A stretch of DNA of 64,000 bases from Pseudanabaena biceps (GTDB taxonomy: Bacteria; Cyanobacteriota; Cyanobacteriia; Pseudanabaenales; Pseudanabaenaceae), in assembly GCA_013361095.1 (NCBI GenBank), contig JAATWA010000004.1, forward strand, positions 62,001 through 126,000. Reading direction: 5' to 3'. Shown in pieces: positions 42,836 to 51,588 of this stretch (positions are counted from its first letter, which is position 1; every line of letters begins with the position of its first letter). The position numbers were made by a program, and so were the translations under genes. Under the pieces are notes generated by a model, which was not told where the DNA came from, did no database searches, and saw only the letters and a program-made list of their open reading frames with translations.

Positions 42836-45800
42836 ATGACCTTCACAGCAGTCCTAGAGAACATAGCCCGATCAACCATCGCCACAAAAATAGGCGAGAA
42901 ACTCAAAACAGCTAAAAGCATATCCCTATCAGGACTATCACGTTTAGGCAAAGGACTGGTTAGCACCCACTTATGTCAACAACAAGCCAAACCATTACTC
43001 ATCGTTGCCTCCACCGTCGAAGAAGCAACCCGCTGGGCTTTACAACTACAGTCAATGTCATGGCGCGTCTATCTATATCAACCCCTTGATACATTTCCCT
43101 ATGAATCTGCCCAAATCGATTTAGAGACCGCTTGGACAAGGATTGAGATATTAGCGGAATTGCTTGCCAAACCACAGCCTAACTTAGCGATCGCTACCAC
43201 CATTAACGCGCTACAGCCCCATCTACCATCCACTCAAGTCTTCCAAAAACATAGCATCTATCTCAATATCGGCGATTCGCAATCAGTTAAATTACTTGCC
43301 GAAGCTCTGGCAAGATTGGGATATGAAGAAGTCAAAGAAGTAAAGGAATCAAAACAATGGAGCCGCAAAGGATTTAGTTTTGAAGTGTTTCCTGTTAATC
43401 GAAATTTACCAGTTCGCCTAAGCTGTAATCGCGGCACTGTCGAGAAAATCAGAGAGTTTGACCCAACTAATCCCAAAAGCTTCACTGACCTATCCAGCAT
43501 CGCGATCGCCCCTGTCGATTTGCATGAGTTTGTTACTGCTCATAAGGCAACATTACTGCATTACTTACCCAAAAGCTTCATTGTCGCCCTTGATGAACCC
43601 GAACAATGTCAGAGCTATAGCGATCGCTGGTACGAAGCTGTGGAAGAACTTTATCAAAATCAATCGCAAGCCGATATACCCAAATTGCATTGGGACTTTG
43701 CTAAATGCATGACTGAGGCAAAGAAATTTCAGATGCTTCAACTTAGTGAGCGATCGCTTAAACCTAAAGCCAATATTTTTGATTTTGCCAGTTCTTCTAT
43801 TCCCATAGTTCCCCATCAGTTTGACCAGATTGCTTCTCTCATTCGTGAATATCTCAAATCGGAATATCAAGTCACCCTGATTTCATCTCAACCTTTGCGT
43901 GTGGCAACCTTGCTCAAGGAGTATGACTGCATTGCTAACTTTGTCAGTGATCCTGATGATTTACAGGCAATTGCACGGATTCAGAAAGCTGGAAAACCAG
44001 TGATTTTGAAATATTCAGGACTGACGGAGATGCAAGGCTTTGTTTTGCCTAGTTGCAAGCTTGCCCTATTGACCGATCGCGAATTATTCGGACAGCAATT
44101 ATTAGCCTCACCAACATTTGTGCATCCCTCACGCATGAATACGGCTAAATCAGTTAATCCTGACGAGCTAAATGTGGGCGATTATGTGGTGCATCGTAAA
44201 TATGGGATTGGTAAGTTTACGCGCTTTGAAACCATTGAAGTGAAGGGAGAAAAGCAACCGCATTACATCGTTGAGTTTGCTGATGGTAAGACTGCGGTGG
44301 CGATCGCGCAGGAAAATGAGAAGATTCTCTCCCGCTATCGCAGTGCTTCTAATAAACCTCCCAAGTTAAACAGCATCGCCAACACAAAGGCGTGGGATAA
44401 CGCTCTCAGCAAGTGCCAAAAGGAGATTTACAAGTTAGCGAGGGATTTACTACAACTCTATGTCCGCCGCGCTAATTTAGTTGGCTATGCTTTTCCACCT
44501 GATACCGATTGGCAACAGGAGATGGAGGATTCTTTTCCCTATCAACTTACGCCCGATCAGGTCAAGGCTGTTCAAGATGTGAAGCAAGACATGGAAAGCG
44601 ATCGCCCCATGGATCGGTTGGTTTGCGGTGATGTCGGCTTTGGCAAAACTGAGGTGGCGGTAAGAGCAATTTTTAAGGCGGTTTGTGCGGGTAAACAAGT
44701 GGCTCTGTTAGCTCCGACGACGATTCTGGCGCAACAGCATTTTCATACGCTCCAAACTCGGTTTGCGGCTTATCCTTTCACAGTGGATATTGTGAATCGA
44801 TTTCGCCCTGCGAAAGAGCGCAAGCAGATTTTACAACAGGTTGCGGATGGGAAGGTTCAAGTTATTGTCGGTACGCATCAACTTTTATCGAAGGATGTTG
44901 AGTTTCACGATCTGGGTTTACTGGTAATTGACGAAGAGCAACGCTTTGGAACTTTGCAGAAGGAGAAAATCAAGGCGATGAAGGGTGATATGGATTTATT
45001 AACTCTGAGTGCTACGCCGATTCCGCGTACTCTTTATGCAGCACTTTCTGGGGTGCGGGAAATGAGTGTGATTGCAACTCCTCCTCCCTCAAGGCGATCC
45101 ATTCAAACCCATCTGTCTGCCTATGATGCGTCACTAGTGAAAACGGCGATTCGTCATGAGTTAGACCGTGGTGGTCAGGTGTTTTATGTTGTACCGCGTA
45201 TTGAGGGGATTGAGGCGATCGCTGTTTCTTTGCGGTTGATGTTGCCGAATGTGAGATTGGAGATCGCGCATGGGCAGATGCAGGAGTCAGAGTTAGAGGC
45301 GGCGATGGTTGCTTTTAATAACAATGAGGCGGATATTCTGCTCTGTACCACGATTATCGAGTCGGGTTTGGATATTCCGCGTGTGAATACGATTGTGATT
45401 GAGGATGCTCATAAGTTGGGCTTGGCGCAACTCTATCAATTGCGTGGTCGCGTTGGTCGGGCGGGAATTCAGGCTCATGCCTATTTGCTGTATCCTCCTA
45501 ATCTTGAGTTAACAGATTCAGCGAAGAGGAGATTGGATGCGATTCAGGAGTTTAGTCAGCTTGGTTCGGGTTATCAACTGGCGATGCGTGATATGGAGAT
45601 TCGTGGTTTGGGGGATCTCTTGGGTGAGGAGCAGTCGGGTCAGGCGGATGTGATTGGCTTTGCGCTGTACATGGATTTGCTTCAGGAATATATCAATGAG
45701 TTACGGGGGAAGATTTTGCCTGAAGTTGCGGATACTGAGCTTCAGTTGCCACGTTTGGTGGCTTTTATTCCTGACAGTTACATAGAAGACAATGAGACGA

Positions 45801-46174
45801 AGATTAATGCTTATTTGACTTTGGCGAAGGTGAAGTCGAAGGAGGAGATTCTCAAGTTGGCTGCGGTTTGGGAGGGTCTGTATGGGGCTTTGCCTGAAGA
45901 AACTCAGGTGTTACTCAGGGTGATGGAACTGAAGTTGGTGGCGCGTAAGGTTGGGGTGTTTCGCATTTATGCGTCGGAGGATGGGCGCGATCTGTTTCTG
46001 GACTCAAAGCTTACGGATTCGCTTTGGGAGTTGCTTCATGCGAAGATCCCGATTGAGTTCTATTATCGTTTCTCTTTTGAGAAGGGCAAAATTAAAATCA
46101 CTAGTCTGGCTCTTCTGCCTGGGGATAAGCAGGTGCATTTCTTAATTGAGTGGCTGGGCTGTTTTTTGAAGTGA
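42836..46174 (+). CDS. mfd: transcription-repair coupling factor
   Basis: The 1112-residue ATP-dependent translocase removes stalled RNA polymerase and recruits UvrA. The N-terminal UvrB-like module (residues 1-420) is followed by the polymerase-interacting domain with GDYVVHRKYGIGKFTRFE near residue 445. The motor then has CGDVGFGKTEVAVRAIFKAV (Walker A), LVIDEEQRFGTLQKEKI (Walker B, DEEQ), LSATPIPRTLYAALSG and the C-terminal helicase motif QLYQLRGRVGRAGIQAHAYL. It ends with the TRCF domain. The length is normal. Being a single-copy core gene, it marks this DNA as chromosomal. Confidence 0.96.
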   Translation: MTFTAVLENIARSTIATKIGEKLKTAKSISLSGLSRLGKGLVSTHLCQQQAKPLLIVASTVEEATRWALQLQSMSWRVYLYQPLDTFPYESAQIDLETAWTRIEILAELLAKPQPNLAIATTINALQPHLPSTQVFQKHSIYLNIGDSQSVKLLAEALARLGYEEVKEVKESKQWSRKGFSFEVFPVNRNLPVRLSCNRGTVEKIREFDPTNPKSFTDLSSIAIAPVDLHEFVTAHKATLLHYLPKSFIVALDEPEQCQSYSDRWYEAVEELYQNQSQADIPKLHWDFAKCMTEAKKFQMLQLSERSLKPKANIFDFASSSIPIVPHQFDQIASLIREYLKSEYQVTLISSQPLRVATLLKEYDCIANFVSDPDDLQAIARIQKAGKPVILKYSGLTEMQGFVLPSCKLALLTDRELFGQQLLASPTFVHPSRMNTAKSVNPDELNVGDYVVHRKYGIGKFTRFETIEVKGEKQPHYIVEFADGKTAVAIAQENEKILSRYRSASNKPPKLNSIANTKAWDNALSKCQKEIYKLARDLLQLYVRRANLVGYAFPPDTDWQQEMEDSFPYQLTPDQVKAVQDVKQDMESDRPMDRLVCGDVGFGKTEVAVRAIFKAVCAGKQVALLAPTTILAQQHFHTLQTRFAAYPFTVDIVNRFRPAKERKQILQQVADGKVQVIVGTHQLLSKDVEFHDLGLLVIDEEQRFGTLQKEKIKAMKGDMDLLTLSATPIPRTLYAALSGVREMSVIATPPPSRRSIQTHLSAYDASLVKTAIRHELDRGGQVFYVVPRIEGIEAIAVSLRLMLPNVRLEIAHGQMQESELEAAMVAFNNNEADILLCTTIIESGLDIPRVNTIVIEDAHKLGLAQLYQLRGRVGRAGIQAHAYLLYPPNLELTDSAKRRLDAIQEFSQLGSGYQLAMRDMEIRGLGDLLGEEQSGQADVIGFALYMDLLQEYINELRGKILPEVADTELQLPRLVAFIPDSYIEDNETKINAYLTLAKVKSKEEILKLAAVWEGLYGALPEETQVLLRVMELKLVARKVGVFRIYASEDGRDLFLDSKLTDSLWELLHAKIPIEFYYRFSFEKGKIKITSLALLPGDKQVHFLIEWLGCFLK

Positions 46175-46244
46175 CTTTAGCTTTAGGCGATCGCTGTTTC
46201 ATTATCAGTAAATATTTGGCGATCGCCCAACAAAGCTCCATGGA

Positions 46245-46345
46245 TCACAAAATTGAGTCTTTGTATTCGCGATCGCATTCTAAGAACTGTCGCCCACAAT
46301 CCTTGCAAAGATAGCGTTGCTTGTTGTTGTAAAAGCCTGCAATAA
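46245..46345 (-). pseudogene. IS1-type transposase zinc-ribbon remnant
   Basis: The minus strand reads GFYNNKQRYLCKDCGRQFLE and stops at 46247-46245. This is the CxxC half of an IS1-family N-terminal zinc ribbon. No other part of the element is seen between mfd and the next gene. Confidence 0.6.
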
Positions 46346-46398
46346 CTGATATAAGTTTCATGAAAAGTATTTATTTTCAATATTTTAAAGAAAAATTA

Positions 46399-46632
46399 AT
46401 GATTCTTATAAAAAGTCTAATTGCACTGATGTTTGGAGTGGCAATTATTTCCCCTCCAACTGAAAATTCTGTTAACGCTCATGGAGGTCGTACTAATGCG
46501 TCTGGCTGTCATAACGACAGAAGGATATCACTGTCATAACAGTGTAACTACCCCTTCTACCCCTTATATACCCCCTACGACTGTTTGTAGAACCATCTCA
46601 AAATCTTCTTCCCTAGTACAAGGCGGCTAAAG
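46399..46632 (+). pseudogene. small secreted YHYH-type protein, frameshifted and truncated
   Basis: ATG 46399 begins a hydrophobic signal-like segment (SLIALMFGVAIISP), then HGGRTNASGCHNDR. The following GYHCHNS lies in another frame (around 46523). The pair GCHNDRKxGxYHCH is typical of short exported cyanobacterial YHYH proteins. The shift is near 46518. Soon after, an IS630 element starts at 46616 and ends the gene. Confidence 0.65.
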
Positions 46633-47909
46633 TGAAGATACTATAAGAAGAAATGAAATAACGGTCAAAAATTAGTGTTTACGGGATCTGCAAAAGCATT
46701 GCATTTAGAAGAGTTGGAACAAGAAGAATTGGAACAGATAATCAATCGACACAGTACACCGCAGCAAATAGCCCAACGAGCAAAGATTGTTGTTTTAGCC
46801 TCTCAAGGATACAGTCAAGCAATGATAGCGCGGGAATTAGATATCAGCCGCAAAAGTGCCCGATTGTGGCGAGACCGATGGGTGTGGGGACGGGAAAAAG
46901 ACATAGGCGTGTTGGATTGTTTGAAAGATGCCGAGCGTTCGGGTACACCACCGACATTCGAGCTTGAGCAAATCATGCACTTATTTGCAATCGCCTGTGA
47001 AAGTCCAGAGGAGAGTGGTCGCCCAATCAGCCAATGGACAAGTCGCGAACTCGCCGATGAAATGATTCAACGCGGGATTGTGACCACGATATCACCGAGG
47101 CACGTTGGACGCTTACTTGCCGAAGCAGATATCAAACCGCATCAATCAGGTTACTGACTGAATCCAGCGCCTGACCCATTGTTTGAACAAAAAGTAACAG
47201 CCATTACTGACAATTACTTAAATGCAATAGAGCGAGCTGCCTTAGGTGAACAAACTATTAGTCTTGATGAAATGACGGGTATCCAAGCCCTTGAGCGCAA
47301 ATATCCTGATAAGCCCTTAGAACCTAGTAAGATTCACCGTCGCGAGTTTGAATATATTCGACATGGTACTCAAACCTTAATCGCCAGTTTTGATGTCGCC
47401 ACGGGTTTAGTCATCAAGGCTTCTGTGGGCGATACACGTACTGAAGTTGCCTATCTTACTCATGTCCAACAAACTATAGCCACTAATCCTGATGCTAACA
47501 AATGGCATTTAGTTATGGATTGTCTCAACACTCATCAATCGGAATCCCTCGTTCGCTATGTTGCACAAGTCGAAAGATTGGAGATTGATTTAGGTGTCAA
47601 AGGTAAGTGCGGCATCCTCAAGTCCATGCAGACAAGGACTGATTTCTTAACCGATAAAAATCATCGTATTGTTTTTTATTTTACTCCCAAGCATTGTTCT
47701 TGGCTTAATCAGATTGAGATTTGGTTTGGAATCTTGATGCGTAAGTTACTCAGACGCGGTAACTTTATCTCTCAAGCCGATTTGAAGTCTCGCATTATCT
47801 TATTTATTGACTACTTCAACCGTACTATGGCTAAGCCTTTTAAATGGACTTATAAAGGTAAGGCTTTAGCCGTCTAAAAGTATGTTTCTTCACTTTAGCC
47901 GCCTTGTAC
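46616..47909. mobile_element. IS630-family insertion sequence with nonsense-interrupted transposase
   Basis: The inverted ends GTACAAGGCGGCTAAAGTGA (46616 on, complement to 47909) are flanked by TA, within CTAG on both sides. Length 1294 bp. Left flank is the YHYH gene; right flank is the interior of IS1 copy 2 at its CTAGTCGAGAG site. The left part of that IS1 is not present on the other side, so a deletion or recombination followed insertion. Confidence 0.88.
46675..47877 (+). pseudogene. IS630-family transposase with in-frame TGA
   Basis: A GTG at 46675 opens the N-terminal HTH part (IAQRAKIVVLASQGYSQAMI; ISRKSARLWRDRW). At 47155-47157 TGA replaces what should be TGG in HQSGY-W-LNPAPDP. 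The same frame continues with LDEMTGIQALERKYPDKPLE (Asp), HLVMDCLNTHQSES (Asp) and TPKHCSWLNQIEIWFGILMR (Glu) to 47877. It is otherwise complete. A single point mutation killed it. Confidence 0.9.
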
Positions 47910-48035
47910 TAGTCGAGAGATTCATTGTCGCATCGTACAGTTAAAACGTTCAATATAATTGGTTTTCCCTGTTTCCTTTCCAACCGCGATATGCCGCATG
48001 TCTGGGAACACAACAGAATATGCATTCCAAAAATC

Positions 48036-48813
48036 GGCATTGCACAAATGAAAGATGAATCAAGAAAAGCTAGGAATTGATTTGTACTTAAGATAGTGAA
48101 TTAACAAACGAATTGAATGTCTCAACATTTCTTCCGATTTTGAATAACATAAAGTTTTGCGATGCAATCGGGCAAGATAATGTCTCAGTCTTGTATTTTC
48201 ACCCTCAACTCTAGTCATGTAGGTTTTGCTAATAATTTGATCTTCCGAGTTAACAAACATTTTATAGACACAGTAGCCATCGGTAACCCAGAAATAGCAT
48301 TGCCAAACTTTAATCAATGTCCATAGAGTTTTAAAGGTTTGACTACTCCTATCGCCTAATACCCAAGCCAATATACCTTGGCTAAAATGATTCACCGCAG
48401 TCCATAGCCAAATCAAGTTTTTTTTTGACCCAACAAAAGTCTGGAGTTCATCTAGTTCACCAACATCAGGAATAGTCTCAATCGGTGGATGCTCGGGTAA
48501 TGGTTTGGCTACTTCTCTCACCCAGTTGATGACTGAATTATGGCTAACATCGGTGCATCTCTCGATCTGTCTAAATCCCATGCCGTTACAGTACATTTTT
48601 AGACATATTTTCTTGATATCTTGAGAATACCCAAGTACTGAGTAGCTATCGATGAACTGACGACCACAATCAGCGCAAATATGATTTTGCTTGTCTCCTC
48701 GTTTCCCATTCTTACGAATATGTGATGATCCGCACTTTGGACATTTCATTATGTTTCATTGCTTAAACTCGTTGTCTTTTATTTACTCATTCATCCTTCA
48801 TTTGTGCAACGCC
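48036..48813. mobile_element. IS1-family insertion sequence (copy 3, different subtype) nested in copy 2
   Basis: 778 bp. Ends GGCATTGCACAAATGAAAGA and, complemented, GGCGTTGCACAAATGAAGGA match at most positions. The 8-bp target duplication CAAAAATC lies at 48028-48035 and 48814-48821. Confidence 0.92.
48060..48749 (-). CDS. IS1-family transposase
   Basis: An intact 229-residue transposase. The zinc ribbon is MKCPKCGSSHIRKNG...ICADCGRQF. HTH: GMGFRQIERCTDVSHNSVIN. Core: GELDELQTFVGSKKNLIWLW (Asp), FWVTDGYCVYKMF (Asp) and TYMTRVEGENTRLRHYLARL (Glu). It differs clearly from the copy 1 enzyme. Confidence 0.92.
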   Translation of the reverse strand: MKCPKCGSSHIRKNGKRGDKQNHICADCGRQFIDSYSVLGYSQDIKKICLKMYCNGMGFRQIERCTDVSHNSVINWVREVAKPLPEHPPIETIPDVGELDELQTFVGSKKNLIWLWTAVNHFSQGILAWVLGDRSSQTFKTLWTLIKVWQCYFWVTDGYCVYKMFVNSEDQIISKTYMTRVEGENTRLRHYLARLHRKTLCYSKSEEMLRHSIRLLIHYLKYKSIPSFS

Positions 48814-49200
48814 CAAAAATCTGTATAAGCAACAGCACACTGACGATAAACACTGGGCAAAGAATTCCAAAGCTTTTGCGCTCCTTGTGCGGAGCGATCG
48901 CCGATATGAACGCCAACAATTTCGCGAGTATCAACATCAATGGCAAGCCAAATCCACTGTTTATTGCCTTTATTGCCAACAAAAGACCACATTTCATCAC
49001 ACTGAATCGTTAGTCTTCCTTTTTTTTGCGGATACATTTACTTGTTGAGGAATCGCCTCGTATTTACGATTGACATAATTCTGCAACCAAGTTTCAGAAA
49101 CGTCACAAACTCTGGCAATACCTACAAGAGGAATCTTCTCAAGTAAGAGTTTGTCAATCAAGGCTTTGGTTTCTTCAGAGATTAGTTTTTGCCGCGGTGC

Positions 49201-50528
49201 TGAGAGTGTACAGTAAATTGTGTAAAGTCTGGGAAGTATACAGAGAGATAATCTAGACACACAATAACTAACACTAAAACAGATGAATATACGCAAAGAA
49301 CTACTCGATGAATTGCTGAAAGAATGTAAAACACCACCCGACCTATTCGGAGAAGGAGGCATTCTGAAACAACTAACCACTGCCTTAGTGGAAAGAGCAT
49401 TGGAAGCAGAACTATCCACCCATTTGGGTTATGGGAAGCATGAACATAGACCAGACGGGCAAAGCAACAGTCGCAATGGCTACAGCCAGAAAACAGTCCA
49501 AGGCGACTTCGGCGTAGCCGAAATCGCCATACCTCGGGATCGCCAAGGAGAGTTTGAACCGCAACTGGTGAAGAAAGGACAAAGCCGATTGTCAGGACTA
49601 GACGAGAAGATCATTGCTCTCTACGCACGAGGTATGAGCGTCAGGGATATCCAAGCCCAGTTACAGGAAATGTATGGGGTTGAAGTATCACCAACGCTTA
49701 TTTCTAATGTCACAGATGCGGTGATTGATGAGGTGAAGCAATGGCAAAACCGTCCTCTGGACGCGGTCTATCCAATCGTATTTCTGGACTGCCTAGTGAT
49801 CAAAGTGCGAGACAATGGCAGGGTGATTAATAAGTCCCTGTACTTTGCCTTGGGCGTGAATATGGACGGGTACAAGGAATTACTGGGGATGTGGATATCT
49901 CCCAATGAAGGAGCCAAATTCTGGTTGTCCGTACTCACCGAAATTCACAACCGTGGGGTCAAAGACATTTTGATTGCCTGTGTCGATGGTTTGACAGGAT
50001 TTCCCAATGCCATTGAAACGGTATTTCCGAAAACACAGGTACAGTTGTGCATTGTCCATATGGTGCGTAACTCGGTCGCTTTTGTCCCCTGGCAACAACG
50101 CAAGCAAGTTTGTGCCGACCTCAAGGCGATTTATGCGGCGGCGACGGAATCAGAGGCAGAGTTTAATCTCGAACTCTTTGCCGAAAAATGGGACAAGCAA
50201 TATCCATCGATTTCTAAGTCGTGGCGCAGTCATTGGGCGAATATTATCCCCTTCTTTGCTTTCCCGCCTGAGATTCGCAGGGCAATTTATACCACCAATG
50301 CCATTGAGTCAATGAATAGCAGTTTGCGGAAGGTGATTAAATCTCAGCAGATTTTTCCCTCGGATGAGGCTGCTTTCAAGCTGGTTTATTTGGCGATGCG
50401 CAATATCTCGAAGAAGTGGACGATGCCGATTCGCGATTGGAAACCTGCCCTCAATCGCTTTGCGATCCTCTTTGAGGATCGTCTCCACATCTAGTTTCTA
50501 GACTTTACACATTTTGCTTGACAGTCTC
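49201..50528. mobile_element. IS256-family insertion sequence
   Basis: 1328 bp. The left end GAGAGTGTACAGTAAATTGT and the complement of the right end, GAGACTGTCAAGCAAAATGT, are imperfect inverted repeats, both continuing into GTAAAGTCT. The flanks (CGCGGTGCT left, AATAAATC right) show no target duplication and belong to two different elements, so a deletion or element-to-element recombination is likely. Confidence 0.88.
49283..50494 (+). CDS. IS256-family (mutator-type) transposase
   Basis: An intact 403-residue enzyme. N-terminal LVERALEAELSTHLGYGKHE and NSRNGYSQKTVQGDFG. The catalytic residues lie in YPIVFLDCLVIKVRDNG (Asp), ILIACVDGLTGFPNAIETVF (Asp) and YTTNAIESMNSSLRKVIKS (Glu), with the C/H motif CIVHMVRNSV. 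The length is typical. Confidence 0.93.
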   Translation: MNIRKELLDELLKECKTPPDLFGEGGILKQLTTALVERALEAELSTHLGYGKHEHRPDGQSNSRNGYSQKTVQGDFGVAEIAIPRDRQGEFEPQLVKKGQSRLSGLDEKIIALYARGMSVRDIQAQLQEMYGVEVSPTLISNVTDAVIDEVKQWQNRPLDAVYPIVFLDCLVIKVRDNGRVINKSLYFALGVNMDGYKELLGMWISPNEGAKFWLSVLTEIHNRGVKDILIACVDGLTGFPNAIETVFPKTQVQLCIVHMVRNSVAFVPWQQRKQVCADLKAIYAAATESEAEFNLELFAEKWDKQYPSISKSWRSHWANIIPFFAFPPEIRRAIYTTNAIESMNSSLRKVIKSQQIFPSDEAAFKLVYLAMRNISKKWTMPIRDWKPALNRFAILFEDRLHI

Positions 50529-51066
50529 AATAAATCTTGCCGAAATTGTCAATTTCCGCCATCAGTCGTTGCGTGGCATACCAACTATCCATCAACACTG
50601 TCTGAAATGCTAATTGCTTGCTATGGACTAATCCCTTGAGCATATCCGATACGTGGTCTAATTTACTCTTACCATCACCATTAGGGTCATAGATCCGATA
50701 GTCTACCACCCAAAATTCGTGCCGTTTGAAATTGACATAGATACAGTTGACCAATCCTATACCTTGCACAACTCCATGTTCGTTGCCACTGTATTGTCTT
50801 TGTGCCATCTCTATCTTTCTAGCATGGCGTTTGTCTAACACTGTGTCGTCAAACAGCACGTACATATACTTGGCTTCATCTGACACAATCGTTGGTTTCA
50901 CGTTTTGCCATAGCAATTTCGGCGTTAGTTTCTCGGCTTTTAGGTATCGGTTGATCTGGTCATGGCTGTGTTCTTCTAAATGGTCTGCCAAGTTAGTGAT
51001 TGTGTAGTTTATCTGACTACTTATCAGATACTGGCAATAATCTAGCGTAGTAAACTTTTTTGCCAT
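50529..51066 (-). pseudogene. IS701-like transposase, C-terminally truncated
   Basis: 179 codons from an ATG (MAKKFTTLDYCQYLISSQIN). Contains LADHLEEHSHDQINRYLKAE, MYVLFDDTVLDKRHARKIE (first catalytic Asp) and TVLMDSWYATQRLMAEIDN (second Asp), in the manner of the IS4-like IS701 family. It ends where the IS256 element begins, so the Glu-bearing C-terminus is lost. Confidence 0.8.
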
Positions 51067-51588
51067 TGCTTTTACTCAAATCTTTCTTCATTTTCGCATC
51101 ATTTTTTCTCTTTGCGTAAGTCCTAATAAAAATAGAAGAAGCGCAAAATGTGCTCTCAATCGCATGATTTATTTAATTGGTTTTTGAAAGATTAAGTTTT
51201 ACATGATTTATTGTCCCAACACGCTAGTTCAAAGCCTTACACTTTCAGTGCAAGGCTTTAGCTGACAACCTTTAAAGCAGTTACTATGATTTCCTTGCGT
51301 AACTTTAGCGTGAGTAAAACCTGCATTATTATCACAGTCACATTCCTAAAACAGCAAAACTAATAGAGTTTGGATAAACTATCTGATGTTACGTGGAAAG
51401 AAATGAAAGTAAAATGGTAGTAATCTAGCGGTAAGGATAGACTAGAAGGGAGAGAAAAAAACAAAGAAATGAGAACTAGAAATGAGATGCCCTAGAGGTG
51501 AGAGTGAGGATGAAAATCAGATAAAATCTAAATACTAAAATTAGAAATCTGTCAGAGGCAATAGAATCGGGTGATTTGGATATATTTA
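51067..51588. other. gap with a hairpin at about 51230-51260
   Basis: No gene. AAAGCCTTACAC and GTGCAAGGCTTT (51232-51260 region) form an 11-bp stem with one mismatch and a TTTCA loop. There is no T-run directly after it, so a terminator call is weak. CTGATGTTACGTGGAA at about 51382 nearly repeats CTGATATTACGTGGAA at 7574. Confidence 0.4.

Larger units (their letters stand above)
47912..49200. mobile_element. IS1-family copy 2, disrupted by IS630, IS1 copy 3 and IS256
   Basis: 47912-48035 and 48822-49200 match the intact element at 40552-41050 almost base for base, including the DDE and HTH coding parts on the minus strand. The left 106 bp and the right 170 bp are gone. At 49021-49030 the A-run at the AKKKG site is shorter than in copy 1, so the transposase is also frameshifted. 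It is a dead remnant hosting other insertions. Confidence 0.9.

Noticed and set aside
46433..46630. An independent 65-residue protein after mfd
   Set aside because: Its GYHCH motif completes the preceding frame's GCHNDR motif, so both are halves of one frameshifted YHYH-type gene.
47912..49200. A composite transposon made of IS1 copies 2 and 3
   Set aside because: Copy 3 lies inside copy 2 with its own 8-bp duplication, so it is a nested insertion rather than flanking repeats around cargo.
51230..51262. A rho-independent terminator at the AAAGCCTT hairpin
   Set aside because: The stem has a mismatch, no T-run follows it and no gene ends nearby on either strand.
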